Assembly: GCF_000003195.3 (NCBI RefSeq)
Contig: NC_012870.2
Location: 19,708,501 to 19,772,500, forward strand
DNA from: Sorghum bicolor
Lineage: Eukaryota; Streptophyta; Magnoliopsida; Poales; Poaceae
DNA: 64,000 bases
Reading direction: 5' to 3'
Below the pieces are notes generated by a model that had not been told where the DNA came from, made no database searches, and worked only from the letters and a program-made list of their open reading frames with translations. A program made the translations under genes and the position numbers. Each line of letters starts with the position of its first letter. Within the stretch, counting starts at the first letter, position 1. Of this stretch, positions 46,050-58,400 are shown piece by piece.

Positions 46050-47092
46050 GGGAGATCTGAGCGCGGAGGGCGGAGATTCGGGGCGGCGCCCCGCCGATTC
46101 GCCGTCGGTGGCGGCGGCGGGGATACAGGATAGGAGATGGTGCGAGGAATCGACGAGGACGAGGAGGAGAGAGAGAGAGAGAGGGGAGGGGGAAGGGAGG
46201 GGAGAGGGGAGCTCACACAGGTTTGGTTGCTTTGACGCGGCTCCCCTCGGGGAAGAAGGAAGAAGAGAAGGAGGGGCGCTACAAACGTGGCGCACGGGAA
46301 GTACCCCGTATGCGCTTCAGACGTTTTTAATCGCGTCGTCATAAATAAAATATTGAAAATGAATCTCCGTTTCTATCTATTTGGAAAACTAGCGTGGACA
46401 GTTGATTAGGCAAATCAAGCGGCTGTCCATATTTAGGCTAACGTGGCCACCGCTTCCGCAGGAAGCGAACGCATTCTATGTTTTTAGATTAGACGTAGGC
46501 TTCCACCTAAAATTGATGATCTCTGGATGTTTTCCCTTCGTCTTAAAGAAAACCATTGTACCGAACTGTAGCAGTAGGAAGTCTCACATAGCCTTACTCT
46601 TCCTCCCATTTTTTATCAAATCCGACGACTCTTCCCCTCTTCGTCTTCAAATTCGACGGTCTTAAAAAGAAAAATCGAGAGAGACAGGTCGGCTAAGTGA
46701 TAGAGATGGTAGACGGCGGCTGCTCGCCAAGTCAGGCATGGGCGCATGGCCCCCATAGTCAGAAGATCGCCATGGAAGGAGGCCACGACAAGGCGATGGA
46801 CGACAACGGTAAAAATCAGATGCTCCACAGTCAATTGTTGGTAGATAGTTTCTTTTTTTTTTCTTTTTTTAGCGGAATTCTCTCTCCTCATCATGACTAG
46901 GCCCGCCCAACATCCATCAGTCTCGTTTGAGCTTATCGACCGAATCTGCCAGCTATTCAGTAATGTTTTCTCTTATAACAAATCAATGAACAGTATTTTC
47001 TATCCTAGCTTATCAGCCAAATGAACAAAACAAGTTTGGCAAAAGAAGAAAAATCATTCATTGTTTACCAGTTGTGTTGTCACGGGTTCATG
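46050..47092. other. LysM gene upstream region, no other gene recognised
   Basis: GC-rich to about 46300, including the GA/CT tract, then ordinary sequence. Frames at 46402-46665 and 46616-46900 on opposite strands have no recognisable domain. Confidence 0.45.
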
Positions 47093-47100
47093 TATACAAG

Positions 47101-47756
47101 TAAGGATGAAAACGGTCGGAAACGGTCGAAAAACTCCTAAATTGTTTTCTATTTTTACATTTGAAATACGAAACGGTAAAGTCGGACACGAAAACGAACG
47201 CGAACTTACGAAATATTAAGAATTTCGAAAACGAACCAATTCGAGCGGATTTATGTCGAACACGGTCGATATACGAAAACTCAATAAGAAACACCGATAT
47301 GTAGTACTAAGTGCATAACTAAGTATATACACGATCAAGTTTAAGTGCATATAATAATTAAAAAGTGCATGATTCTTGGTCTTAGGTATTTAATACAATA
47401 GCCCACACATAAATAAGAACAAGTAATTAATAGCTAGCAGGAACATAGCTAGCCACTAGTAGAAAGAACACAGATGCATAGTGAGTACTCTGTAATTAGG
47501 CTGTGTGACCGTGCAATTGACTAAATTCGGTTTAAACCAAATTTTGAATTCGAAATATTTCAAATTAAAAGTAGAAAAGTAGAAAACGGTCGAAAAATAT
47601 CTAAACCGTTTTCTACTTTTACATTTAAAATACGAAACATCTAAAATAGGAAAACGAAAAAGGTAAAGTCGGATAAGAAAATACGAATTCGATCGGATCC
47701 AATATAGAAAGCGGTTCGGTTCGGTTCGGGATATTTCCGTTCCGTTTTCATCCTTA
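47101..47756. mobile_element. Non-autonomous hAT element with 8-bp target duplication
   Basis: The ends TAAGGATGAAAACGG and CCGTTTTCATCCTTA are perfect inverted repeats. The direct repeat TATACAAG lies immediately outside (47093-47100 and 47757-47764). The 8-bp duplication fits hAT. The 656-bp body repeats words such as aaacggtcg and tacgaaa and encodes no transposase. Confidence 0.88.
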
Positions 47757-48076
47757 TATACAAGGCCAGGGATGCAACAGGTCACTTTTTATTAGTACTG
47801 TACAATCATCCGTATTATTTTATTTGAATGACTTCCATGGATCCTCCGTTGACCAAATGACGCACAGAAAACAAATAATATCCCAAGCAAGGTCTGCCGA
47901 GCCCACACGATCTTATCTCAATTCAAACTCAAACAAGCAATAGTCCCTTTGTCTTCAAAGCAAAAACGAAATTAGGATGTGTTTGATTGCAACCTAAAAT
48001 TTTACATGGACAAATCAATTTTGTTTGTCACAACGAACTGGATAGATAATTGCTTTCTCTACTACACTATTATTAA

Positions 48077-48319
48077 GGCCTTGTTTAGTTCCCAAAAAAT
48101 TTTGCAAAATTTTTCAGATTCCCCGTCACATCGAATCTTTAGACACATGCATGAAGTATTAAATATAGATAAAAATAAAAACTAATTACATAATTTGATC
48201 GAAATTGACGAGACGAATCTTTTGAGCCTAGTTAGATTATGATTGGATAATATTTGTCAAATACAAACGAAAAAGCTACAGTGTCGATTTTGTAAAATAT
48301 TTTGGAACTAAACAAGGCC
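48077..48319. mobile_element. Tourist MITE, intact, TAA target duplication
   Basis: GGCCTTGTTTAGTTCCC at the left and GGAACTAAACAAGGCC at the right, flanked by TAA at 48074-48076 and 48320-48322. This is the best preserved copy of the family that recurs throughout the window. Confidence 0.9.
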
Positions 48320-48322
48320 TAA

Positions 48323-48544
48323 GGGCGTGTTTGGTTTGTGTACCACAGTCTGCCACAACTTCCATGCCATAGTTTTGCATGTGTTTGTTTCGTGGCCGGA
48401 GTTAAGGCGCCACCAAAACTTGTCAACGCTATGTAAGTCAGTTTTTACACCAAATCACGTTGATTTGTGGCGAGCTATTGTTCGCCCAACTTTTGTTGTC
48501 GTCGTGTTCAGCGCGACATGCATAGGCGGCGTCCAAATACACCC
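48323..48544. mobile_element. Second Tourist-type MITE sharing the TAA
   Basis: Begins gggcgtgtttggtttg, ends ccaaatacaccc and is flanked by TAA at 48320-48322 and 48545-48547. The TAA at its left is also the right duplication of the neighbouring MITE. Confidence 0.8.
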
Positions 48545-48547
48545 TAA

Positions 48548-50620
48548 GTGTCTAACATTTGTGTGCTACCACACAGTCTTGGTTACTATAAAATGTTTTG
48601 CACAGCTCCACTAGGCAAATTTCTCTCTTAATGAACATTGTTCTCTTCCCATCTTTCTGATAAATCTCTAATTTACCATCAAGCTATGTTAGATAATCCA
48701 CATTGTATATATAGCTTATAATAAAAAAACAAATCCAGAAATATAAGCAAGAACAAATCCAAAAAAAATGAGAATTCTAACAAAACCCACATGAGACTGG
48801 GATGCTGACGTGGTTGACTCCACTAGTCAACTACCCCAAGGTTAATTGGATTGTCCATCTTTGTCAAGAACAGCTTGCACCGATCAGGCGATCAGGCATA
48901 GTGCCTTGTGAAAATAGGTGGTCGATAAAGATGGATGAAATGAAAAAGAAAAGTTCATCTAACGAGAAACACATAGAAATAAATATGTTTTCCTCTTTAC
49001 TAAAGCACACTCGTGTGGTTGTAACATGTTTTTTCGTTAGCATGGCTCAACCAAACAATGAAACAAACCACCATTCCAGCTACCTGGCAAAGTAAAATAA
49101 GATCAACGCACTCAAGTTGCAACAAACGTGCTCTAAAGACCTGGAGCAAGCCAACCACGTGACACTTCGAAGCCCCATAGGTTTTATCGAAATGCACCGA
49201 ACTCCCTTCATAAATTTTGCAATCACATAAATTCATATATAATGTTTGTGTTAATTGACTTAAAATCAACAAGCGGTCCTTGAGTTTTGAATCTTAGGTG
49301 GTTTTATGGCCAAATGGAAGTTCTTTTAATAAAGATACTCGAAAGAGCGACTGATCTTCTATATATCCAAGAAAATAATGGGCTAGCACAAAAGATAAAT
49401 AATGTGACATAAAATAACCTCTAAAAATAATAGTATATAAAAAACTAATAGTACATCAAAAACTAGTTTGGCCATCTTCGTCCACAGCCTCCCAGAGCTT
49501 CAAAAATCACACTAAAAATACACCAAGCTCTCAGTATACAAGGTTTTCAAGACCACAAAAACCACACGCCACTTGCAACGAGATGAACTACACACTGAAA
49601 GGACATTAGCTTCAGAAAATTCACAACGAACGCTAGCTCACAATCCTTCGGTGTCATATGTCAACCAATTAACATTTACTTCTCCCAATAAACACACACC
49701 AAATCTAGAGAAAGCCGACAGATCTAACAGATCTTACTGGTCCTTCGTATAGCACAGCATTGTAAATACGGCTATCATTTACACGTGCGAGTGCGAAACA
49801 AGGACGAGTAGGTTAACAGCGTACCTCTTGCTGCAGCGACAACACAGCCTTTTTGCTACCCTTGCTTGTTGCAGAGAAGCTTAATTTTTTTAAGAGTGCT
49901 TGCGTGAGAAAAGGCACGCTCAAACAAACTTCAACATATTAACAAATCTATGAAAGTGTAACCGTGTTGGGCTGCACGCCTCTGCTGCTGATTGCGACAT
50001 ATGTACAAATATGACGGCCACTGTTTGATCACGCTACACAAAACCATTGCTCGTACTATTTCACATACTGACTCTGCATGCATGAAAGCTGCCAAGATGC
50101 TCTCAAAATCCTAAATTATCTGCGACTGCATAACTTTACATATTTGAGGTGCTTTACTATGTGCTCTGAGAAACACAGGAACTGGCGGTTTTGGACCTGG
50201 CAGGCAAGCGGCGCAGAAGCGGAACGAGTATGTTGCGCCCGCGGCTCATCCATGTTGGTAGGATTATTCCTCTTCCTGCAGCTGCGAGCTATTTCCACCC
50301 TTATGGCAGGCTTTCAGAGTGGATGGAGATGCCACTTGATTCATGCCAGCCCTGTTCTCCACATCAGAACTGTCCCCGGAAAATATAATGCCAGGCAACT
50401 CCGGTTGGCTCCAAATGCAACTATGCTGAAATAAGCATGGCCTGCTAAGAGGTACAAGAAATCTAAGTTAAATTTGATGCACTATGAAAACGGTAGGCAG
50501 GTGTAACTTCAGAGTACAGCAAAAAGGACCCAAAGCACAGTAGCACAGGACTACACGACCCCTGAACGTAAACTGACCTAAAACCTGGCCTCAACTCTCT
50601 CTCTCTGGTCATGGACTCGT
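48548..50620. other. Intergenic, no gene recognised
   Basis: AT-rich sequence with short frames on both strands. A GC-richer patch at about 50170-50440 has overlapping open frames on both strands, but I found no domain and no consistent exon partners. Confidence 0.45.
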
Positions 50621-50627
50621 GTGTCAT

Positions 50628-50750
50628 GTTACTCCTTCCATTTCAAATTATAAGATATTTTGGCTTTTCTAGATACGTAGCTTTTGCTATGTCTACCATT
50701 GTATATAGAAAAACCAAAACGTCTTATAGTTTGAAACAGATGGAGTATAA
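50628..50750. mobile_element. Short Stowaway-like MITE
   Basis: Ends actccttccatttcaaatta and agtttgaaacagatggagta enclose aagccaaaa/ttttggctt-type words. The same family occurs at about 50952-51096 and 51208-51700. Confidence 0.65.
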
Positions 50751-50951
50751 AGCAGGCAAAATGCAGGGAGTAGGAGCAGTTTCTGATCAAGAGTCTCAAC
50801 CCTGAATAACTACAAACTGCTCTTCACCATATGGCACAATTCCTTCTAGTGTTTGTTCACTTGAATGAATGACAGAAAAGTACAGCCTAACACATGAATA
50901 ATGGCTGGTCTGAAAAAGCTACTCAAGTATCGCATTGAATGATCTTAGAGC

Positions 50952-51096
50952 TACTCCCTCCATTCCAAATTAAAAAACGCTTTGGCTTCTCTAGATAAGT
51001 AGCTTTTGTTATGTATTTAATGTCTAGATACATAGTAAAGCAGTGAGTATATCTGAAAAAGCCAAAATGCCTTGTAATCTGGAACGGGGGGGAATA
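50952..51096. mobile_element. Short Stowaway-like MITE, second copy
   Basis: Ends ctccctccattccaaatt and taatctggaacggggggaa, with ctttggcttctctagata and its complement inside. Confidence 0.65.
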
Positions 51097-51207
51097 CTTG
51101 ATTATTAGAATGGGCAAGCAAAGTACCTTTCCAGCTATGGCACAAGCACCTGTGGGTGCATACATCGTAAATGCTAACCACAAGAACCGTTCGATATTAT
51201 TTCCTAC

Positions 51208-51700
51208 CCCTCTGTTCCAAATCATAAGATGTTTTGGGTTTTCTAGATACATAGCTTTCGCTATGCACTTAGATATGGAGGAAGATATCCCACGACCTGT
51301 CTTCCTCCTCGCTGGCACCCTTCCTCCTCCGCCCCCTCCCTCGCGCATCCACCACCGGCGCACAGGTTTGGACACCCACCACAGCACGGTAGGGTCTCGC
51401 CAGAGCTCCGTGCCACCAGCGGTTCACATGACCATGGTCGCCACCACCCCAACCTGGCCCAGCCACCTCCTCCTCCGCCACCTCGCCGCCGTCTCTCCCA
51501 TCCCCACCACCTGGCCTGCCTTTCTAATCCCGGCAGAGATGGAGAAGAAGAGAGGGGCTGACTCCCGTACTGCACGCGCGTCGCGCGACCAGTCATGTAA
51601 TTGAGTTTCCGCTTAGATATACACTATGTCTAGATACATAGTGAAATCAATGTATCTAGAAAAGCCAAAACGCCTTACAATTCGGAACAAAGGGAGTAAC
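51208..51700. mobile_element. Short MITE interrupted by a GC-rich insert
   Basis: The outer parts (51208-51280 and about 51612-51700) are the two halves of the same MITE family, with cattcggaacaaaggga-type end and ctagatacatag words. Between them is about 330 bp of GC-rich DNA (51285-51600) with open frames on both strands but no recognisable domain and no obvious terminal repeats. Confidence 0.6.
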
Positions 51701-52404
51701 AAATATCAGTCTGGAAGAACATTTCCAGCCATTTAAGAATTATTAAGATGCTACACTTCCAGACCCAGAAAAATCCAATATAATGACATCTTCAGGCAAC
51801 AAATGAACAGACTGTTCTTGAATTCACCACAGACATGCATAAATATTAAGCCAAACTTGATATGTTAAGTCAAAACCATGTCTCCTAACCTTAGGCAAAG
51901 TTAGAATTGAATTCACCATTTTATCACCACAATAATCAAATACCAACTTTGTCCCAAAGCAGACAGATTGCAGGAGAAAGTGGATACAAGTAGTAAGCTT
52001 CAACAGCATATCTTTATCCTAAATAAACAAATGTAAGAATTTTGCATACTTCATTTACTTCTGGCTTTACCCTATGAGAGAGCACCAACTGCTGTGTAAA
52101 ATTCAGCCAGTTGGATCCATTGTCCATTTTAATGCTTATTAGAGGGGCCAAAAAGGATGACCATTTAGGATGAATGTAGCATTCCCAGAAAGAAACTAGG
52201 CCAAATTTGGATCAATGATGGCCTGCAACAGCCAACAAGCACTACCTCTGCATAAATAGTAAAACATATAATGGAATTTGGCAAGCACAAGAACACACAG
52301 CAGTAAAATTAAAATATAATAGTACTTTAGTACAATAATAATGCCAAATAGTAAACCAGTACTAGATGAAATGCAGTTTACCTTTAACTACTTTTAGAAG
52401 GGAA

Positions 52405-55400
52405 CTAGTCAGAAAGCCTCAACCGTCTAAAGAATTCGAAAAGATGAAAATTAGATGTCCAGTAAAAGAAAGCTATCACAGGACCATCTCTGATGAACTG
52501 CAAGTTGCAAAACAGAAAGTATATCAGAAAGACAATAAGTATAGAATAAAAGAAGTAATTTGTTTATAAAATTCACCTTTCCATCTAGTATCAAAAGCTC
52601 CCCGTCAACCCATCGAGGGTTTTGGAAACCAGGATCTGCAATTTTCCTTTGCCCCTTGTACCTAGCAATCTATATCACATTGGTTGTAAGGTTTGATGTT
52701 TGATGGTGAAAAGACAAAATACTATTTGGATTATAGAAAATACCACTCCAAGTTCTCTAGGGATAATTCCCTTATGAGGGAGCTGATAACGTTCACCAAC
52801 TTTTGCACGGAAGACAACCTAGCAAAGGAACCATAGGTCAGTCTGAATTACTATGCTTATCAATGACAATTATACTTATCGATGATATAGCATAAAGTTA
52901 GGCTGCGTCAGCACTCCTTGGAAAGATTTATGCAACAACTGAACGAAATCAACAGAGAAGGCTGTCCACAAATGTGTATGATATGATGAACACACTTCTT
53001 AGCTTGAAGTTGGTGAGTGAAAATTAACATGGGAATATAAAAAATTATGTATTAAATACTTCCTCAGATCACAAATATAAGTTCACTTGGATTTGTCCTA
53101 AATCAAACCTTGTTTAACTTTGACCATTATTATATATAGATTGACATTACTACATTCATTATGAAAACTGCTTCCAATCATATATGACTGGACGTGTGTT
53201 GTATGGGTGTCTTTCACTTCTTAATAGAATGATGCGCAGCTCTCCTGCGTTTTTCGAGAAAAGATAATATACTTTTATTGATATTGCTTGTCGAAGTTAG
53301 AAAAGCTTTATTTAGTTCAAACTTAGATGGACTTATATTTGTGACTGGAGGAAGTATCCTTCTAAACAGGAAGAGCATAAACCAGAAGGCAAGTATTACT
53401 CAGCTACTTACAAACACTATTCCTGTATGGTAATAAGAACCCAGTGAAAGTTATCACACCTGACCAGCTGGCACAAGGTTGTCCCCTGTTAATTTTACAG
53501 CTTCAACATACTCATAGAACAATAGGTCACTATGCTCCTCAGATGAACCATCCTCCCGCCATTGACCAAATTTTCGTTGCAAACTAAGAATTTCTGAGTC
53601 AAGTCCTGAGGCGGTCACATATAAGCCTGCCCAGAGAATATATTTCAGTCAATACCAGAAAGAAAAGAGAAGACAAGATGCATATCATGAAAGGCTCAAG
53701 TGGGGGGTACTCAATTTGGAACATACCGGTAAGAGGATCTGAAGATATAGGCATCTGAATACGACTAAAGTGGGTAACTCCATGCAGTTTTTGCTGAACC
53801 TTGTTGTTATTTTGTTTGATGCCAAGTTGCAGTATCTGCATTAGATAAGTTCAAATGATATCAAGAAGCTTTTCCACACCGGTCGCAACCGAATTTCATT
53901 ACGCTTGTAACGAAATTACAACGTTCAGTTCAGAAACATTCCAGCAAGATATCAAGCTGTTTAAAAGTATTTCACATTGTACGTTGACAGCACCATACAG
54001 AAATTCATCCTCTTTTTTACTCCAAGCACATATATGTTCAAAAACCGCGGAATTCATTTATATAGTCGTGTCAATGTGCATGTTGGAATCTGACAATCAA
54101 CAGCAAACTAGATAATCAAAAAGTACATGAAGGATCATGGGGCAACATTATCATAATAATCTAAGGTATTTGATACAGATGAAAGAATCTGACCATCAAC
54201 AGCAAACTAGAAAAAGCAGGTATGGTACACATTCTGCGGAGAAATGGTTGACAGGTCCTTGCTATTTATCACAAGGTCAAAGTGGTCCAATTTACAAAAT
54301 GAATGCAGCTCAGAAGATCCACTGGGATTCAAGCATAAAAAAGGTTATGTTTGATGTTTTACTTTACCAGTTGATAAAGATACTGAATAGATTAAACCAG
54401 AAGTGATCATTTAAAAAAAAATCGGTTGATCCCCATAGTCAAACAAGACATGAATCAATGCTCATTTAGATGATACAATGAAGCACAATGAACGGCATCA
54501 AAAGCTAATGCAGAACATTATACAAATAAAGTATTTACCGATAGTTTTTTGTTGCTGCCACTCAACTTTACACGATCAAGCTGGACAAAACCATCATAAT
54601 CCTGCTGATCGGTATGCAAACCAACTGTTTTCTTTGAAGTCTGCTGGGCCTTTCCAGCATCTAGCTTTTTACTGAATTCTTCAGTATAGAAGGAAAATGA
54701 GAAGCGGTCTCTTTTTTCTAATCTAGCCGGCATTCGTTCAAAAGCTTCATCAGATGGACGAGAAGCATAGTCGTTGTTATTCTCACTGACAAAATCAATT
54801 GAAACCAAGGCTTCAATATCACTTTCGTCACCAGATTCATCACCGTTCTCTTCTGCAGAAACTGTTTCTGCTACTCCACTGTTATCTTCATCACCAACAT
54901 CTTCTGAAGATTCATTTTCAACTTCAGGATCATCATTGTCATCATCTTCCTCTGAAATCTGATCAAATATATTGATTATGTAGTCTTGGTCAACATTCTG
55001 CATGGGTACCACTTTCAAGATTTTAATCCTGGGAACTGCAGTTGGATCGCTTGACAAGTTTTTTGAACCAGGGCCAGCAGCAATGTTGCTGTCATCACTA
55101 TCTTTATCATCCATGTTTACACTTCCATCGAATTTTTCATGCTTAGACCCTACTGAACTGCTAGATATGTTTATACTGTCAATGCCAAGTTTCTCCCTTA
55201 ACATGTTTGGCACTTGGTCAGAATCGCTATCATCTGGTTTCAGATGCACTGCCTGAAAATAACATCCCAATTTTTCAGAAGATGCACAGAACTATAACAC
55301 ATTAGTTAACAAGATAACAGTTCATTTTTAATATAGGAGCAACTGTTATTGTGACCTTACTCATAGCTACTGAAATCTTGCAGTTAACAATATCAGCTCT

Positions 55401-58400
55401 TGAAATTGGAAGCTGCTCAAAACTGATACAGGAATTTTATTCTCACAGTGCATGCCAAATACATTTTCCCAAAGTTACAAACAATCAAGTTCAATGTGCA
55501 TGGATTTATGGCCTCGAGGAAACTAACAGGCAACTACTATGGGAACAAGAAATGTTAAGTGAAACAAAGTTTTTTCATGTTAATACTCAAGTCTGACAGA
55601 CATGTGCAAGTACAGGCCAGCAACATATAGTCCAGACAGAGAGTTAATATTTTTTTTAGAAAAAATGAGTATGCAATGCTGTCCAATATGACGCTTGTCA
55701 TTTTCATATTCTATACTGTTAATGTCAAAAATCTCAACCATGGGAAGAAGGCGCTTGTCATTATCATGTTTTTCATGTTTCCCAACCCAGAATCTCATTT
55801 CCAAGATTATTTTAATATTTGCACATTGACTTTACTTTTATTAACTGCAAAACATTGTACCTGCAGGTTGTATCCACCATTTGCCTCTGCAAAGTATATT
55901 TCAAATATAGGGAGACCAGGGCTGTCAGAAGCCAGCTGTCTGAAAATGAGGAGAACTAACAAGTCATTTAGGATGCAACCAAATATTTCATAGAATAAAG
56001 TAAACACATTTTACACCAGTAAAATGAAATCAGCTACAAGCATATGGATCACCAGTGCGTATATTTAAGAAAGTTTAAAATTATAGTGCTGATTATATTA
56101 ATTTATGAAACATGTGTTGTTCAAGCAGCCTGCTGCACCATATCACCAACTAGGAATGATAAAAGGGAAGTTTCTTCTTGCAGTTCTTCATAGAACATTT
56201 TAATGATTTATGATTGGCATGCTGAGACTTGCTTTGAGATATTATTTTGAGAACAAGTTGTTCATTTTTATGAATTCACAACCCATTTTGTCCACACAAT
56301 TCTTCACAGATAAGCTCCAGTGACTGATTCAACTAAGTAGGCTAACCCAACCACAAACAGACACACTTCTACACTACTCTCCTGCTGCACCCATCAATTT
56401 CTCTACTAGGGACCTCCTGATGCTCAAGCCACTACTGATACGCACCCCATAACCAAAATAGCATTGTCAAATGCCAATAGCTCCTTAAGTGCTCTAGGAC
56501 CTAGAGCATACCGCAACCCAATTGTCCTAGGCAATTTTTACCATCCACAGCGAAATATTAATATTGAAATGTATTCGAGCATTCCATCCTTTAAAACAAA
56601 GACGCAAACGTGAAGAGCAAGTCCACTCAAAGAATGATCAATTAAACTATAAACAATCAACAATAATGCTTAGCTCCTTAAGTGCTATAGGACCTAGAGC
56701 ATACCGCAGTAGAGAACCCCATTATCCTAGGCATTTTTATTCCCATCCACAACGAAATATTAATAATGAAATGTATTTGAGCATTCCATCCTTTAAAACA
56801 AAGACAGCGAACGTGAAGAGCAAGTCCACTCACAGAATGATCAATTAAACTATAAACAATCAACAATGATGTTATTATGCACGTAATAATATTCAAAAAA
56901 AATTAATACCTCGTATCATAACTTCTTGCCACATACCGACCATGTTCAGCACTTATACGAATTATAAGACCATATGGATCAGCCAAATTTCCAGAAATTC
57001 CAGACCACCACCCCAGCTGCAAATGCTCTAATGGATCAGGTAATGGCATATTTTGTTTGGATGGAAAGAAATATGGTGTAATAGGCAATTATGAATTACA
57101 AAGCATAATCAAAGATTTATCTTTTGAGAAAGAATAGTAAAAATCTATTAACTTGGATGCGAAGACGTCAAAGAAACTTAGATAGCACAGGACAAACAAT
57201 ATAGAGGAACTCCATTGTACTAACCAGTCCTGCGCCAGCATGATCTCTGATATATGCCGCATCCTTGTAGCGCTCCTCGTCTATGGCCATCTGCAAAACC
57301 CAAAACAGCAGACAACTATCTTATAAATAACAATTTTAGCCCCTCAACTTGATCATAGACCAAATCAGCTCCTCTACATGAGAACACTTGATACTGGTTC
57401 TTCTATAAATGTATTATATCGCTAGCAGTCCTGTTACCAAGGGTGTTAAATATTGCATGGTATCATGCTACTGGTTACACCGGAGTATGTGCTACAGCAG
57501 CTAGTAGAATATGTTAGTGCAAACATCCCCATGTTGAACTTTGTAATTTTGTTACGCGCATAAAGAAATTCGATTTCGACCGTTGTAGAAAAAAAGAACA
57601 ACATCCCCATACGTTGAGTCATTTCAGATAGCTGCAAACTTAGCTATTGTTTATTACTTCTTTCAGTCAACTAAGTGGTGTTTTTTTATACTTATAAGAC
57701 CTCCAAAACACCACTTTGACCATAATTTACTAAATATCTAGTAGTGTGCTTTTTATAAGAAAGTACAACATCCAATCTAAATATTCAGAGATATGCAGCT
57801 AAACTATTAACCATGCCAGACATTCATCCTTTTTGTAGAGTAGGACCAACATTACACTTCAAGTAGGGCGTAATGTAGAGGGGGTGATTCAAAATTGCAA
57901 GAAAATGAAAAAGGTAAGAAATGCTATTTACCACTAATAACTGTACATACATAAGAAAATAGATATTTCTTACATTTAAGTCAGAGATAGCTCTGCCCAC
58001 AGTGTCATTTTTTGCTGTAGCAGCAATAGCCAGCCTCAGTTTATGAGCACTCCTGTAGTCTTCTCTATAAACAGCAGCCTGGAGTTGCAGCTGAAATGCA
58101 ATATACATGTATCAAGATATTTGCTATTTCTCAATATAGATTATAGTGCTATACTGCTATTATGGTGTTTGAGGTGAGATCTGCACAAAATGCAACACAC
58201 ACACATGGGTGAACCATGCAAGCAACAATTCACTCAAAGAGAAGTTCTATCAACATGTACTTCAAAAAGTTCTATTTTGACAGCACGTAATTCGTGACTA
58301 ACATCTCAATAGTTTAAAAACCACATTGCACATCAGGCCTTGTTTAGTTCGCGAAAAGAAAAGTTTTTGGGTACCGTAGCACATTTGTAACTATAACGAT

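Noticed and set aside
50078..50445. Open frames on both strands, and a good minus-strand acceptor at about 50440 that could have been the last EX1 exon
   Set aside because: The frame has no EXECUTER similarity, and the true last exon with the conserved C-terminal motif was found at 52497-52405.
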